This document shows positions 42,153-52,974 of a stretch of DNA of 64,000 nucleotides, in pieces. Position 1 is the first letter of the stretch, and every line of letters begins with the position of its first letter. The position numbers and the translations under genes are program-made. The notes under the pieces are model-generated. The model had not been told where the DNA came from, made no database searches, and worked only from the letters and a program-made list of their open reading frames with translations. Origin of the DNA: Ornithodoros turicata (lineage: Eukaryota > Arthropoda > Arachnida > Ixodida > Argasidae); NCBI RefSeq assembly GCF_037126465.1, contig NC_088203.1, positions 97,278,668 through 97,342,667 on the forward strand. Direction: 5' to 3'.

Positions 42153-45100
42153 CCGTGGGGTAGTGTCGTAGGTCCAGAAGAACCACATACCTAAGGAGGA
42201 AGTGTGATGAAAGTAACGCCCGTGTTCGGCTGCACTTTCTTCATATAGTCCTTCAAAGAAAGTCCACGGACGACGAGATGACACAGCAGTAGCTGGCGTC
42301 ATTGAAGCACAGAAGGACAATTAAAGCTGTTACAGGGAATGTCACATTAAGAATCCCATTATATGAAACAGATGCCAGCGTGTCCGGTTTCGGTCGACAA
42401 TCTACTTGACTAATTTTTTCGCCCGAAATGTGCATCGATATTAAGTGAACGAATTTTAAACATCAGCGCTGCTTCTGCAGCTGCGGAGGTTCCAGCGACA
42501 GCGTGCTCAGCATGACGTCACTCTCTAAAAGGAAGAGTGAGAGGATCTCGCTTAGAGGAGAAAGGCGCCGTCCAGATGCCCGCACCCCCACGGCACTCCT
42601 TTACTCAAGGTCGTGCTCTGACTGGTGGTGTTGGGAAAGACGTCTTCGCCTTTTTCCGGAAGGGGAATTCCGGCGTACTCTCAACATCTGGCGTCTGCTC
42701 GCCTCATGTTTTTCAGCAAATAGCCGTCAAACTACCCCACTATTTCGCGTGAGATTTTTGATACCGTGGTGAGCGGTAAAGGAGGAAGAAAATGACACCA
42801 TGCTTTCAAAGTTGAGTGGAACCGATGCTCCTTTAAATCTGACAACGCGCGGTTGCATTAGTTCGACTGACATTCTTTGCAATTTTATAATGGAAACATG
42901 TAACCAGGCAGCTAGAGCTCAAGGTTATGCTTCTGAGCAGATAGCGCAATGGCCTATCTATAGCATAGGTCAGTTTTTCTTTCTCTTTCTCGGCGGAAAA
43001 AAGAGAAATATTTCAAGAGACTGCGCAGTCTACAGAGAGTTGAAGGAGTTTTCTTGCAGCCACGAAATAATGAAAATCAGAAGTTGGATGACACGCCTGG
43101 TGTTTCAGTTTAATAAAGGAAGCACACTACGAAAACAAAACAAAAAACAAAAAAAAAACACGTTTATATGTAGGTGACGGTGATGTCTTAAAGAAAAAAG
43201 GGAATATGAGTTACGACGAAGTCGAACTGGCTACCTCAGTACACTTACGCACAGAATGTACAAACAGACGAGAGAGTTACAATGATGGAGTTCAACATGT
43301 AGTTCAAAAGTTTCAACCAAGTGAGTGTAAAATGTCGGAATCGCTGGGGGCACACGCAGCAATCATTCAGCGAGTCATAGAATGTCCATTAGCCCGGTTG
43401 TATGTAGAAAATCTTCAAGAGCCGTCAGTGCCTTGTCAGACGACGAAGGACCTCACAGTTTTGCGATGTCGAAGGCTCGGGAGTCCACACGAGAGAGGCT
43501 CGTTTTTAAAACCCCTCGAGCATCAAAGTATTTCCGACACCTGAGGAGAATGTTTTCTACATCCTCTACAACCCCACACTCATTACAGTTCGGATTTATA
43601 TGTAAGGAACTTCTGCTACGTACTCATTTAACTTCATTGCAGCATACATTTCCTACTATAAATAATAAAAAAAAAAGATAAGCGAAAATGGTTCCTTCTA
43701 GACGCGCAAGTTGTCGTGTTGACTGTTGTTCTCATATTGACCCATTGATATTATTACTAAATATTACGAGACAGCATAGCTGTTTGTCTATTCGGAGCAA
43801 GGCGCGATAGATGATCTCCCTCGTTGTCCCTATGTGTGACAATATTATCATAAACGATACAGTGGAAGCCACAGCAAGTGAAGCTCCTCGTGAAATTCAG
43901 GACGTAATGTCGTCTCTGCAAAAATGCATGCAAATGCACGCAAAAATTCGTTTCTCCTGCGAAAAAAAAAGAGAGAAAGAAACGCCCTCAAAAAATAAAA
44001 AAAATAAAAACGTAATAGCTACGTTAAAATACGTTTAAGCTACGTTTAGTAATAGCGTACTTAGCGTAAGTTGGTTTACTTCGTCTACACGGTAGCTATG
44101 CAGGCAAAGCACGCTTTACAGGACGCTTATCATTGCTTTCATGGAGTTGCTCGAATTCCTGAACATAATTTATATATTCTGCAAGGCCAAGTTTCAGATA
44201 CAGTTGTAGTGAATAATCTTACGTGACAACCATTTTTACAGCCAGGAGAATAGCTATCTTATTTATTGCTACAATTAAGTTATTTCTCCGAAGGGCACGT
44301 ATTCCATCGTTAACCCAAGTATAATATAGGATTTCAGGGTTTTAGAATCGAGTGCCCAGGCATATTGCTGCCCCAAAGAGAAACTACGCGCCTGCAAAAC
44401 TACACAATTTGCAAAACGCTGTTCGAGTTTTGGGCAGTGACTAACGTTTACTTGTTTGGGTTCCTAAAACGTTCGGATATCCTATCGTAAAAAAGCCTAA
44501 TATAACTTTTCATGAGTATCTTTTTCTCAACGAGCCCAACGTTGTTAACACAACGTTCTTACATTGTTACCAGCATACTATATCACTACTTGATAATATT
44601 GGCTGACCCCGTCAAGCTTGTGCCTTTCATGTTTGTACATTTCAACACTCGAGTGATGCTATTGATGTTGGCTGTCGGAAAAAATTGGAGCGCATTTTCT
44701 ATAATCGCCAATACTATTAGTGTTGATTTTTCAAAAGTGATTAGAGCACAACAACATTGAATATTTCAATGTTTCAATGTTTTTTATGTTTTGATTCCTT
44801 GTGTTGACTGTACTTGACATGCTTTCGACATTCCCTTATTGATTTCTAACGCAAGAGAGAAGAGTCTTTCCCTTTGCGTCGATCTCATTACATGCACGAA
44901 GGTCACACATCGTTATTTCTACTCAACGTGTGACACAAGAAATAAGTTCTTTGAATTTTTGCCATATGTGTGAATCATCTTTGATCTGCACTAGACGCAT
45001 AAAAAAACTTGGAAGCATTTTGACGTGACTTCGATCAGTATTTACAGCATTAGCAAATTTAATTGAAGGTTTTTCTGGGTGTGGGCGATTCGCTTGAACG

Positions 45101-45767
45101 CTAGTGATGTTTCTCAATTGCTAATAAGGGCGCCATCTCATGATGGTTGTGCGTATAGCAATACCTTGTAACTCTGATTTTCTGCACTCCATTTGTCTGC
45201 ATGTGGCTAAGGAACGTCTTGAGGCAGCAGTGCGGCTCCGCACATGTTGGCACGCGCAGCATGCATATGGGCTGACTCAATTGATGTGTATATGGTATCT
45301 GATCCTTTTTGTTCCCTATGTCGATTCTTTCAAAGAAATGTGTCAAGGTTGATTCCTGTGAAACGATACCCGGTTTGAATAGTAACAGAATAATGGCAGT
45401 ACTACGTACGTTGAATAGTAATGCAGAATACAGTAATGCTAGCTAATACTACATCATAATAAAAGTAAGCTCATAAAAGAATTATCGAGAGAAAACATTT
45501 CGTGCACTGCATTGCTTATGTGAAGAGTTCTCAACGAAGCATCATTTTCTTTGAACCCCGCCGGTCTTCCTCGTCGTAGGCAGATATTTCTTCAAACGTT
45601 ATAAAATACGTGGTGCTAGGCTTCGCGTCCAAAAATGTTGTATAGCATTCCTAAATCTTATAAGTGCAACATTGAATAAGCAACATGGGAGAACTGATGT
45701 TCTGAGGCTGGAACAACACAGAAGTGACAATCACATACAAGGCCTCAAGTTGCCTAAGAAATTAACG
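42153..45767. other. Unassigned DNA, no gene seen
   Basis: About 3.6 kb with no recognised domain or bounded element. ORFs at 42503-42772, 42800-43177 and 43206-43544 were read and show no family features. The 42537-42752 frame is non-repetitive but short. Confidence 0.4.
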
Positions 45768-45889
45768 ATGAAAGATGAAAGTCACTGAAAAGGTTAGCTA
45801 GCTGTAGGACTCGAACCCACATCTTCTGGATTAGATGTGGGTTCGAGTCCTACAGCTGGCTAACCTTTTCAGTGACCTTTATCTTTCAT
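45768..45889. repeat. Inverted duplication of a tRNA-like repeat (two head-to-head B boxes)
   Basis: The arms 45768-45824 and 45833-45889 pair with four mismatches around an 8-nt loop (TCTGGATT). Each arm contains a perfect pol III B box: GGTTCGAGTCC at 45840-45850 on plus, and the same on minus at 45817-45807. Sequence beyond each B box reads TACAGCTGGCTAACC on the plus side. On the left, the minus strand continues into AACTTGAGGCCTTG, which the right arm lacks. No canonical tRNA can be folded from either arm. Confidence 0.8.
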
Positions 45890-46789
45890 TGAATAAGCAA
45901 TTTCGCGACGGAGGTATAAGGACGGCGCGGGGAACGTTTTTTCTTCTTCTTTATATAGACCTCATTCCGTCCGCCATACTTTTGTGTTCGCACGTGCTCG
46001 CACCACAGTTAATGCTGGTAGCGTGCACGCGCCATGCACAAAAGTATGGCTGCCACAAGCAGGGGGAAAGGCTATGCCGACTGCGGCAGTGACGTCAGAT
46101 GAAAAGAGTCTATTCACCGTCTGTCTGAGATCGCATCACATGAAAGAAGGGACGGTGGAGGCTGCACGCCCCAAAAATAAATGTAATGTCGGCGCGTTAT
46201 GATGTAGCAAGCCGAATGTCTGGCGTGTGTCAAGGTTGTAATCTGGTAAGACTTGCTAGGATTTCTACTTTTAATATCGTGTCTTTCATCGAATTTTGTT
46301 TGTTCAGAGATTAGCGCGAAGTAGATAAAAGTTACAACTGTGCTAAAGAATTCGTGTAACTGGAGCGAGTCGCCAACCGACAAGGCTTTCGCTCTTCGTT
46401 TAATCGAACAAATGGCTGGTTTGGTTATAGAGCACTTCAAGGAAAGCAGTCTCGCATTGCAGTGACGCAGTTCGGGAGGACTTACGCTTTGGTTGAATAT
46501 GAAAGCGCTCTTGGACGAAGGGAGCTCAGACAGATTACTTCCTTCCTTTTCACTTCCTGGGTTCGCGGAAGTATTGGAACTGGAGGTTTCGTAAAACATA
46601 TTGAAAATAAGGTAAACTGATGGCATGCGTCTACTGTCTATGCAATTAGTGGAAGAGGTCCTGAGTGGAACAAGTCTTGTTTTTTCTGAAGCGAGCGAAT
46701 GGAAAGAGATGGATAACGAATGTTGCTCTCAACAGCCCCCATCAACAGTGCTTTGCTGAAGTTGCTCTAAGGGAACGAAGGGTCGCTAG
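45890..46789. other. Unassigned DNA with a 14-bp hairpin
   Basis: GCCATACTTTTGTG (45973-45986) and its complement (46037-46050) form a hairpin around a CpG-rich loop. The 170-codon minus ORF at 46114-46626 shows no domain. Confidence 0.35.
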
Positions 46790-46860
46790 TGATGGTGGTG
46801 GTGTGTGTCCATTGTTGACATCGCAACTACGAGTAGCGTCACGAATATAGCTGGAATATG
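46790..46860 (-). repeat. Degenerate SINE tail type B scrap
   Basis: GATGGTGGTGGTGTG, CCATTGTTGACATCGC and AGCGTCACGAATATAGC are weak matches to the tail family. Confidence 0.35.
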
Positions 46861-48164
46861 AGGTGAGGTGACGAAACGAGTAGGAGGAGACTGGTGTCGA
46901 CGACTTACCGGTACTTCGAGTCGAAATTTAAGCTAGGTTAGTCTAGACTAGCTAAGAATCAAGGCTCATATATGCGATCATATCGGATTTTGGTGTATTA
47001 GGTATCATAAGCAGCCAAAGTATTCGATATGGCAACAGTTGGATTTCTTTTATTGGGGTTTTGTACACAAGTGACGCACGTACAAACTACAGAAAATAGA
47101 TGCGTAAGGTAAAATGATACACGTAAACGCATGATGCAGTGCGAGTCGGTTGAGATGCAACGAAGGTATGGCGGAGAACAGGAATATAGAAGCACGACTG
47201 TTAAAGAAAACGATAAGAAGTGTGTCCGGCTTCCCTCGGTGAGCATTACTGTATGGGATATGAGCTTTGATCGGTGATAAGGAATAAGCCTGCGGGGACG
47301 CATGGCACGTGGGGGAGTGGGTCTTGTAGTTGCATCAAATCGTGCAGTGTCGTCGTAATAAAAGCAGTTGTTAGAAGGCGGTTGTCCTTGTTGTGTCGCT
47401 CCTTGTTCCTGTTCTCTACTTGCTTCCGTTATACACGTGAACCGCGCAGTTTTAGCATTTAGACCGTACCGCGTTGGACCAGGAGACCGTTCTCGCCCCT
47501 GTGCGTGTTTCTTTGAGCGTCTGTGTTGTATAGGACACCTTAGCTCCTCCTATGGCGAGTACATTGCACTCCTTGAAACGCTGTGTCACGCACAACGTAC
47601 GAACGCTTTTGTGTTTCTATCTGAGTAACGTACGGTTGTTGTCCATAGTGTCAATAAACACGACGACGACGACGACGATGACGACAGCAACAGATGTTTA
47701 GATATACATAGATGAATGGCCACATCCATCTTCTTCCTGATCGAGCTCGATGCGGAATTTCGTCATGCTTTGTAGGATCACCTTTCGAATTTTGTACTGC
47801 TCTAAATAAATAAGACGATAGTTCGGAACAGCACTCAAATTTGTGAAATACGTTCGACACGCTAATACGTACATTCCCTTGCGGTACTGTTTTCGGGAAG
47901 ATTTTTGCTTAAAAATACGTACATTAAGCTGTATGCCCGTGCAGCTTAATGTACATAAATACGTAATGTACGCACTTACGTATATGTTATGTTACGTTTG
48001 ATGTTTTAATGATCAATGCAAGGTATTGTTGTCTTCCATTTGTACCTTGCTTTGTAAAATTACCCAGATGTACATTCTTGTTCAACATGAGCCATGGTTG
48101 GATCTTTATTCTGGTGTGACATTACCCCAAGACGACACTCCCCTTTCTCCCACTTTCTTTTCCT
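46861..48164. other. Unassigned DNA; GAC repeat and small hairpin
   Basis: CAATAAACACGACGACGACGACG at about 47652-47680 joins an AATAAA to a GAC microsatellite, possibly the 3' end of a retroposon. A perfect 13-bp hairpin GTACATTAAGCTG lies at 47919-47931/47942-47954. No gene. Confidence 0.3.
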
Positions 48165-48230
48165 TTTTTTTGGCTGTAGTCGTGACGATGCCCACTTGAG
48201 TGCGGCCAACAACGGCAAGCTACCTCGACC
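48165..48230 (+). repeat. SINE tail type B scrap, opposite orientation
   Basis: GGCTGTAGTCGTGACGATGC and TGCGGCCAACAACGGCAAGC are the complement of the 51720-51800 sequence. Confidence 0.5.
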
Positions 48231-48602
48231 CCACCCCCCCAAGACGACAAGAAAAACAAAGCAAATAAATAAAATAAAGTGAGGGTAGTCGGTTAAGACT
48301 TTAAGATGATTGCTCCTGTCGAGAATTCGGACAAGAACTTTCCGCATTATTTCTAGTAATTAAGCTGTTGGACGAAGTCGACTTTCCAATTATCTGAATG
48401 CTCCTGTAAAACTGAAGGCCGTTCGATGTGACATGAATAAGTGTTTTAGTGCTATACGTCATGGTCTTATCTTTCTTGCTTTCTTTTTGCTAAATTATCC
48501 TTGGTCCTACTCCTACACATGTGAGCAATTAGAAGGGCTGGCAGATATTCATCACATATTCTAAATTCGCAGGAAGCAAAGCGCCACGTGGTGTGCTCGT
48601 AG

Positions 48603-49357
48603 CAGGGATGGGCATAAATACATTTTTTGAGTACTTAAATATAAATACGAAATACTTTGTTGAAATGGGTACTTAAATACTCTTCATAAATACTTTTCAA
48701 TATGAGTATTTAAATACAGAATATAAATACAGTATCTAAATACGGTATCTACTACCATAAATATTGTGAGGAAGATGGCATCTGCAATTACAGAAATAAC
48801 GATGATCATAATAACAGATCACCAAGCAACAATAACATTTATTTATTAGATTATCGTGGCGATTTTAATATTAGAAGTTTCTCGAAGTCTGCATCTTTTA
48901 GGCACCTTCTGTTCGGCCGTACAATCAGATTCGCAAAGGAGAGCAGCATCTCCACAGGTGCCGATGAACGAAGTCTTGTACTAAATTTGATGAATCCGCT
49001 TCGTGCAACATGGAAAACCGTGTAGTCGCGACTGTTATCCGTAACAACAGTGAAAACTCTCCATCTAAAATGGTTGTCGCATGCGCATGCTGACACAAAC
49101 GTGGTATAACTGCTTCCCAAGGTCACTCTTCTTCCCGAAAGGTCAAATACAGGGCAGTTTTAGGATATGAGTCAATATATTCCGTATTTAGGAGTACTTA
49201 TAAAGTATTTACAAGAATAAATACCCGAAAATTGGTATTTAAATATAATTATAAATACATTTTTTCCAGTCTCTATTTAAATACAAAATATAAATACGTG
49301 TAATTATATTTTAAATAGTATCTTAATTACAATGTATTCAAATACTGCCCATCCCTG
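48603..49357 (-). mobile_element. hAT element, internally deleted, with perfect 8-bp target duplication
   Basis: The ends CAGGGATGGGCA and TGCCCATCCCTG are exact 12-bp inverted repeats. GCTCGTAG is present at 48595-48602 and 49358-49365, an exact 8-bp duplication. Subterminal DNA is rich in AAATAC/GTATTT motifs. The interior keeps the transposase dimerisation domain on the minus strand, so this is a deletion derivative of an autonomous element rather than a bare MITE. Confidence 0.9.
48851..49024 (-). pseudogene. hAT transposase C-terminal dimerisation (hATC) remnant
   Basis: The minus frame reads GFIKFSTRLRSSAPVEMLLS, then FANLIVRPNRRCLKDADFEK and LLILK. These match the hATC signature: SSAPVERLFSxAG, RxNRxRLxxxxxEKLLxLK. 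The usual ERLF arginine is methionine and the following residues vary. The catalytic RNase H-like core and zinc finger are absent, so it cannot be active. It lies inside the 48603-49357 element in matching orientation. Confidence 0.85.
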
Positions 49358-49404
49358 GCTCGTAGTCATTGACCGTTCGATAACATTCCTGCTCATTATT
49401 TCAT

Positions 49405-49500
49405 TCCTCACATCACCGCTAGCATCGGGGTAGCGTATCGCCCCTGGCGATGGAGCTCCACATTCGTCATCTCAAAATAAGGTTGTTGTTGTTCTCGTTA
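49405..49500 (+). repeat. Retroposon 3' tail, (TTG)n family relative
   Basis: CATCGGGGTAGCGTATCGCC, CCTGGCGATGGAGCTCC and GGTTGTTGTTGTTC fit the order of the 50335-50435 unit. It starts about 40 bp beyond the hAT element's right duplication. Confidence 0.4.
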
Positions 49501-49540
49501 AAGTTTTGTTCCTGAGTAGTAGAAGAGAAAAAGTCAGGTT

Positions 49541-49616
49541 CGAACTAATAATGTCGAGATGTAGTAATGTCGAACTAATAATGTCGAGATGTAGTAATGT
49601 CGAACTAGTAATGTCT
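49541..49616. repeat. 30-bp minisatellite, about 2.5 units
   Basis: The unit ACTAATAATGTCGAGATGTA plus GTAATGTCGA repeats with almost no divergence, then a partial unit with one change. Confidence 0.85.
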
Positions 49617-49799
49617 TAAGATGAAGTGGCAAAATGAGTGGTTGGACTCCGCAACTGAACTTCTTTGGTATTAAAACACTGAGATGTAAAATGCAAGTAA
49701 ACGGCCAGGATACCATATATTAAACAATCCGTAATGGCTATCGTCGCCAGAGGTGATCTACTAGGGTTCTAAATATAAGCTCCAACTTCTCGATTTTTG

Positions 49800-50334
49800 T
49801 CGAACCTTCATCGCTCTTTCGGATGGTCCTCCGTATTTAACCTTGCCGTCCTGCTGCGATTCTTTCTGAAGCGCAGTGGAGCCACTCCTCTAGCTAAACT
49901 GTTCCGTATTGACCATAGAAATGGGGTCCCTCCTGCAATTCAAGTACCGGATCGGATACTCTGACAGCAGCCCATGCTCCAAATGTGGCGTCGTAGCGAA
50001 CATTGAGCACGTCCTAATAGAATGTAAGCTCTACGAAACGGAGAGGCGGCAACTCAGTGCTCAGCTGAGTGGTGCTAGCCGACAGTCGTTCAACCTGGCT
50101 GCAATTCTTGGCCCATGTCAGAGCCATGTGCAACACCGCCGATGTCTTCTGATGTTCTTGGAGTTACTCTTGTCTACTGGTTTGCTCCAGACGCTGTAGG
50201 ATCCTCCCCTGCATCTCAATGACCATTGGCGCTTCTTTCACGTGTTTCTTTCTTCACTTTCCTTTTGTGTGGAGTAGGGATGCGCAGCCAGTGGAGGAGA
50301 GTTCAAGTGTTGTACTTGCACGTAACTTCATTTT
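49800..50334 (+). pseudogene. LINE ORF2 C-terminal fragment with Cys-His knuckle
   Basis: The frame opening at 49909 encodes 96 residues containing CSKCGVVANIEHVLIECKLY, the CxxC...HxxxxC knuckle found near the end of ORF2 in Jockey/I-group LINEs, and ends at a natural stop (50199). It corresponds to the C-terminus of the LINE at 12189-13106 but is clearly a different, diverged copy. RNase H and RT are not preserved upstream in frame. Sequence after the stop is probably 3' UTR. Confidence 0.7.
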
Positions 50335-50435
50335 CATACCTCACATCTCATGTTTCGCGTGTAATGGGGTAGTGTACTACTCTCCAGCGGCGAATCACCC
50401 AAGGCCATAGTCATGATCTATTTGTTGTTACTGTT
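50335..50435 (+). repeat. Retroposon 3' tail with (TTG) end, reference copy
   Basis: TCACATCTCATGTTTCGCGT, GTAATGGGGTAGTGTACTAC, CAGCGGCGAATCACCCAAGG and TTTGTTGTTAC. It follows the LINE C-terminal fragment directly, so it may be that LINE's 3' end. This would explain the other dispersed copies. Confidence 0.5.
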
Positions 50436-50910
50436 GGGGTGTACCGTTTATGTGTTTCATCTCTGAGCACAGGCCTTGTCTTCTAATAATTAGTGTGCAG
50501 TGTATGTACGTTATGCTATCCACTAAGCTTAGTGGCGGAACAGAGCGCTGCAATGGCAACGCTGGCTGACTCAATATGGCGCTTCCATCGCACCTACGTC
50601 CCAGTTTCGGAGGTTTCCTTCTAGCATACCACTTAAAATTCCTACCGCATTGGCCGAGCGTAAACGATCTGTTTCGTGCGCAGGTGTCGCGTCCATTTCG
50701 CTCCCCATTTACTTTCGATCGTTTCAGAAACGGTGAACGCGTTTTGAGAACCATTTTCAGGGTGGGAGCCAGTGACTAGAAGGGCGCACAGTCACCACAA
50801 TTGCAATGTTTCCACTCATTCGTGTTCGGAAAAGCGCCTCTTTGCAGTTTTCGACATCAACAGTAATCGTGCTTAGAGAAGTTGAGAGGATGGCGGCTGG
50901 TGAAGATTCA
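50436..50910. other. Unassigned DNA
   Basis: TGGCGCTTCCATCGCACC near 50577 lies in a CpG-rich patch. Nothing coding. Confidence 0.3.
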
Positions 50911-50987
50911 CAATGCAAGGAAACATTGAGCTTGAGGACACGTGTTGGTGTCCACGTGTCGTCAAGCTCAAGGTTTTCTTGCATTAT
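50911..50987. repeat. Foldback hairpin with about 35-bp arms
   Basis: CAATGCAAGGAAACATTGAG pairs imperfectly with CTCAAGGTTTTCTTGCATT. The inner CTTGAGGACACGTG pairs with CACGTGTCGTCAAG around a loop of about 8 nt. Confidence 0.65.
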
Positions 50988-51149
50988 GACTCCTAGTTTA
51001 TTTGTAATCGTGCTCACTGATTTGATCGTTCATTTATTTAATCGTAACTGTTAAACATTGCTTTGATGTCTTTCAAAAGTGATAATTTCTGAACGCATTG
51101 TGATACCAATCACTTTTCCGATTATTATACACTAGCCACACGGCAAACT

Positions 51150-51505
51150 TAATGCATTAATTCTTGGGCCTTGCCAAGTGCGTTACTTTTTCTTCAAATC
51201 CATATGATGTTCCCTACAAGTTAAATAACATGATTCTCGAAACTGTAGATGACTGCCAGCACCTGAACGTAACATTAAATAAGAACCTTAAGGGGGATGA
51301 ACATGTCAACAAAATTGTAAACAAGGCGAACGAAGGGTTGAGATCTCTCAGAAGGGACTTCAAGGGCGCTCCCAGAGACAATAAAGAAACTGGTTAGCAA
51401 CATATGTCCGACCAACTTTGCAATACTGTAGTACAATTTGGGATCCGCGCGAAGTTGGCCTTAGGCAAAAATTAGAAAACCAAAACCAAACCAAAGCAGT
51501 AAAAA
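51150..51505 (+). pseudogene. LINE reverse transcriptase C-terminal fragment, frameshifted
   Basis: The first frame (from 51164) reads LAKCVTFSSNPYDVPYKLNN and DDCQHLNVTLNKNLKGDEHV, then NKIVNKANEGLRSLRRDFKG: the conserved VDxxKYLGVxL and HI...KANxxLxFLRR region of CR1/Jockey-type RT. The next part (TYVRPTLQYCSTIWDP, about 51389-51445) follows in another frame, so there is at least one frameshift. Similarity fades at about 51500, where a long-TIR element begins. Confidence 0.75.
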
Positions 51506-51719
51506 AATAGCTTCGACCTTTAGGGATTTTTTTCGTGTAGTTAACTGGTTTCAATTTACAAATTTCTGCGCGGAGCAGCGCAGGAATGAGCTCTTTCGCT
51601 CAACTGTCCTGCGCTGAAATTCGTGTTCATCCGCTTGCATTGGTGGCGTGGGAGCCGCAAGATAAGGAACAGCCGCGAGCGAGGGTTTGATATGGCTTCT
51701 CGTTTTCTACACTCTAAAA

Positions 51720-51800
51720 ACAGAGGGGGTGTGGAAGTAGCTTGCCGTTGTTGGCCGCACTCAAGTGGGCATCGTCACAACTATAGCAAAAAAAAAAGAA
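51720..51800 (-). repeat. SINE tail type B scrap nested in the long-TIR element
   Basis: GTAGCTTGCCGTTGTTGGCC, GCACTCAAGTGGGCATCGTC and an A-rich end. It is complementary to the scrap at 48165-48230. Confidence 0.5.
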
Positions 51801-51904
51801 AAGAAAGAAAGAGCAGGAGAGCAGAGTTGACGATTTCAAAGTGAGGCATAGGCACGATGAGCGATACTGATGGGACGGAGGCACACTGTAGATGAGGTGC
51901 GCTA

Positions 51905-52153
51905 CACTCTTAAAATTGAACTTCACCGCATAGCACGCTCTTAGCCAACCATAATCTGGAATGATATCGTTAACTGCCCTGATTTGTTGAAAACAGGAGG
52001 CGTACGCCTTTTTTGTGACACTTATGCTGTTCATAATTGTCACAAAAGAGGCGTACGCCTCTCGTTTTCAGCAAATCAGGGCAGATAACGATATCATTCG
52101 AGGTGATGGTTGGCTACGAGCGTGCTATGCGGTGAAGTTCATTTCTAAGAGTG
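51905..52153. mobile_element. MITE, GGCGTACGCC-core family, subtype 1, copy 2
   Basis: Ends CACTCTTAAAATTGAACTTC and its imperfect complement, with TA at 51903-51904 and 52154-52155. The arms and the GGCGTACGCC core closely match the copy at 27465-27713. 249 bp, the same length as that copy. Confidence 0.85.
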
Positions 52154-52174
52154 TAGAGTGGTCTTTCCGTGAGG

Positions 52175-52408
52175 CCCTTCTAAACACAGAACTTCACTGC
52201 ATAGCACGTAGTGCGCCAATCACTGCCGCGAACGATACGGTTATCACTTTTGATTCAAGGAGAGAGGGAGGCGTACGCCTTTTTGTGGCAGTTACCATAT
52301 AAAAAGGCCTTCTGCCCCTCTCTCTTCGAATCAGAAGCGATAACCCTATCATTCGTGGCAATGGTTGGCGCACAGCGTGCTATGCGGTGAAGCTCTGTTT
52401 TTAGAGCG
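52175..52408. mobile_element. MITE, GGCGTACGCC-core family, subtype 2, copy 2
   Basis: It shares CAGAACTTCACTGCATAGCA, GCGAACGATACGGTTATC and ATCAGAAGCGATAACCCTATC with the copy at 29128-29351. The left copy of the core palindrome (GGCGTACGCC) is intact, while the right one has decayed to AAGGCCTTCTGCC. TA follows the right end (52409-52410). Confidence 0.75.
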
Positions 52409-52974
52409 TACTGCACTCGTAAACAGGATTGCGGTACTGTCATTGGATGGGCGAGAAAGTGCGCTTTGTCGCCATAATGACAATCACTTGCCAATGGCGA
52501 TCAAGCTATTTCGCGTCGAACGAAAGTGGGCTCCTGTCAACGTGGGTAGCATTGCCATTGAATGAGGCTTTTGTAGCGAAATGCGCAATCCGTAATCATT
52601 ACATTACAGTGTACTATCTTCAGAAGGATGGCTATAGGTAGAAATAATTTATTTTTATAAAACCACAAATAGCTTTATCGCCATTGGCAAGTGCTTGTCA
52701 TTATGGTGATAAAGGCGCACTGTCTCTCCCATCCAATGAAACGACCACAATCCTGTTTACCAGTTTAGTAGAAAACTTGAAGCCATATCAAAACCCTCGC
52801 TCGCGGCTGCTCCTTAGCTTGCGGCTCCTCCGCCACCAATGCAAGCGGATGAACACGACTTTGAGCGCAGGATAGTTGAGCGAAAGAGCGCATTCCTGCA
52901 CTGCTCCGCACAAGAAATTTGAAACCGAAATCAGTTAATTCCTCGAAAAAAATCACTAAAAGGCGGAGCTATTT

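Larger units (their letters stand above)
51506..52974. mobile_element. Long-TIR element split by about 700 bp of younger insertions
   Basis: The outer arm 51506-51710 is an inverted copy of 52767-52974, and the inner arm 52419-52511 is an inverted copy of 52668-52760. In the right arm the two parts are contiguous. In the left arm they are separated by 51711-52418, which holds a SINE scrap and two MITEs. Removing that insert gives a symmetrical element with arms of about 300 bp and a core of about 155 bp. No transposase or clear target duplication found. Confidence 0.75.

Noticed and set aside
42537..42752. 71-codon plus ORF with balanced composition
   Set aside because: No homology recognised and no supporting splice or promoter signals.
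45804..45853. tRNA gene at the B boxes
   Set aside because: The T-arm-like B box is present but no acceptor, D-arm or anticodon arm can be folded on either strand. It is an inverted repeat.
46114..46626. 170-codon minus-strand ORF
   Set aside because: No domain, no plausible splice or start context beyond the ATG, and composition is unremarkable. A frame of this size is not decisive in 64 kb.
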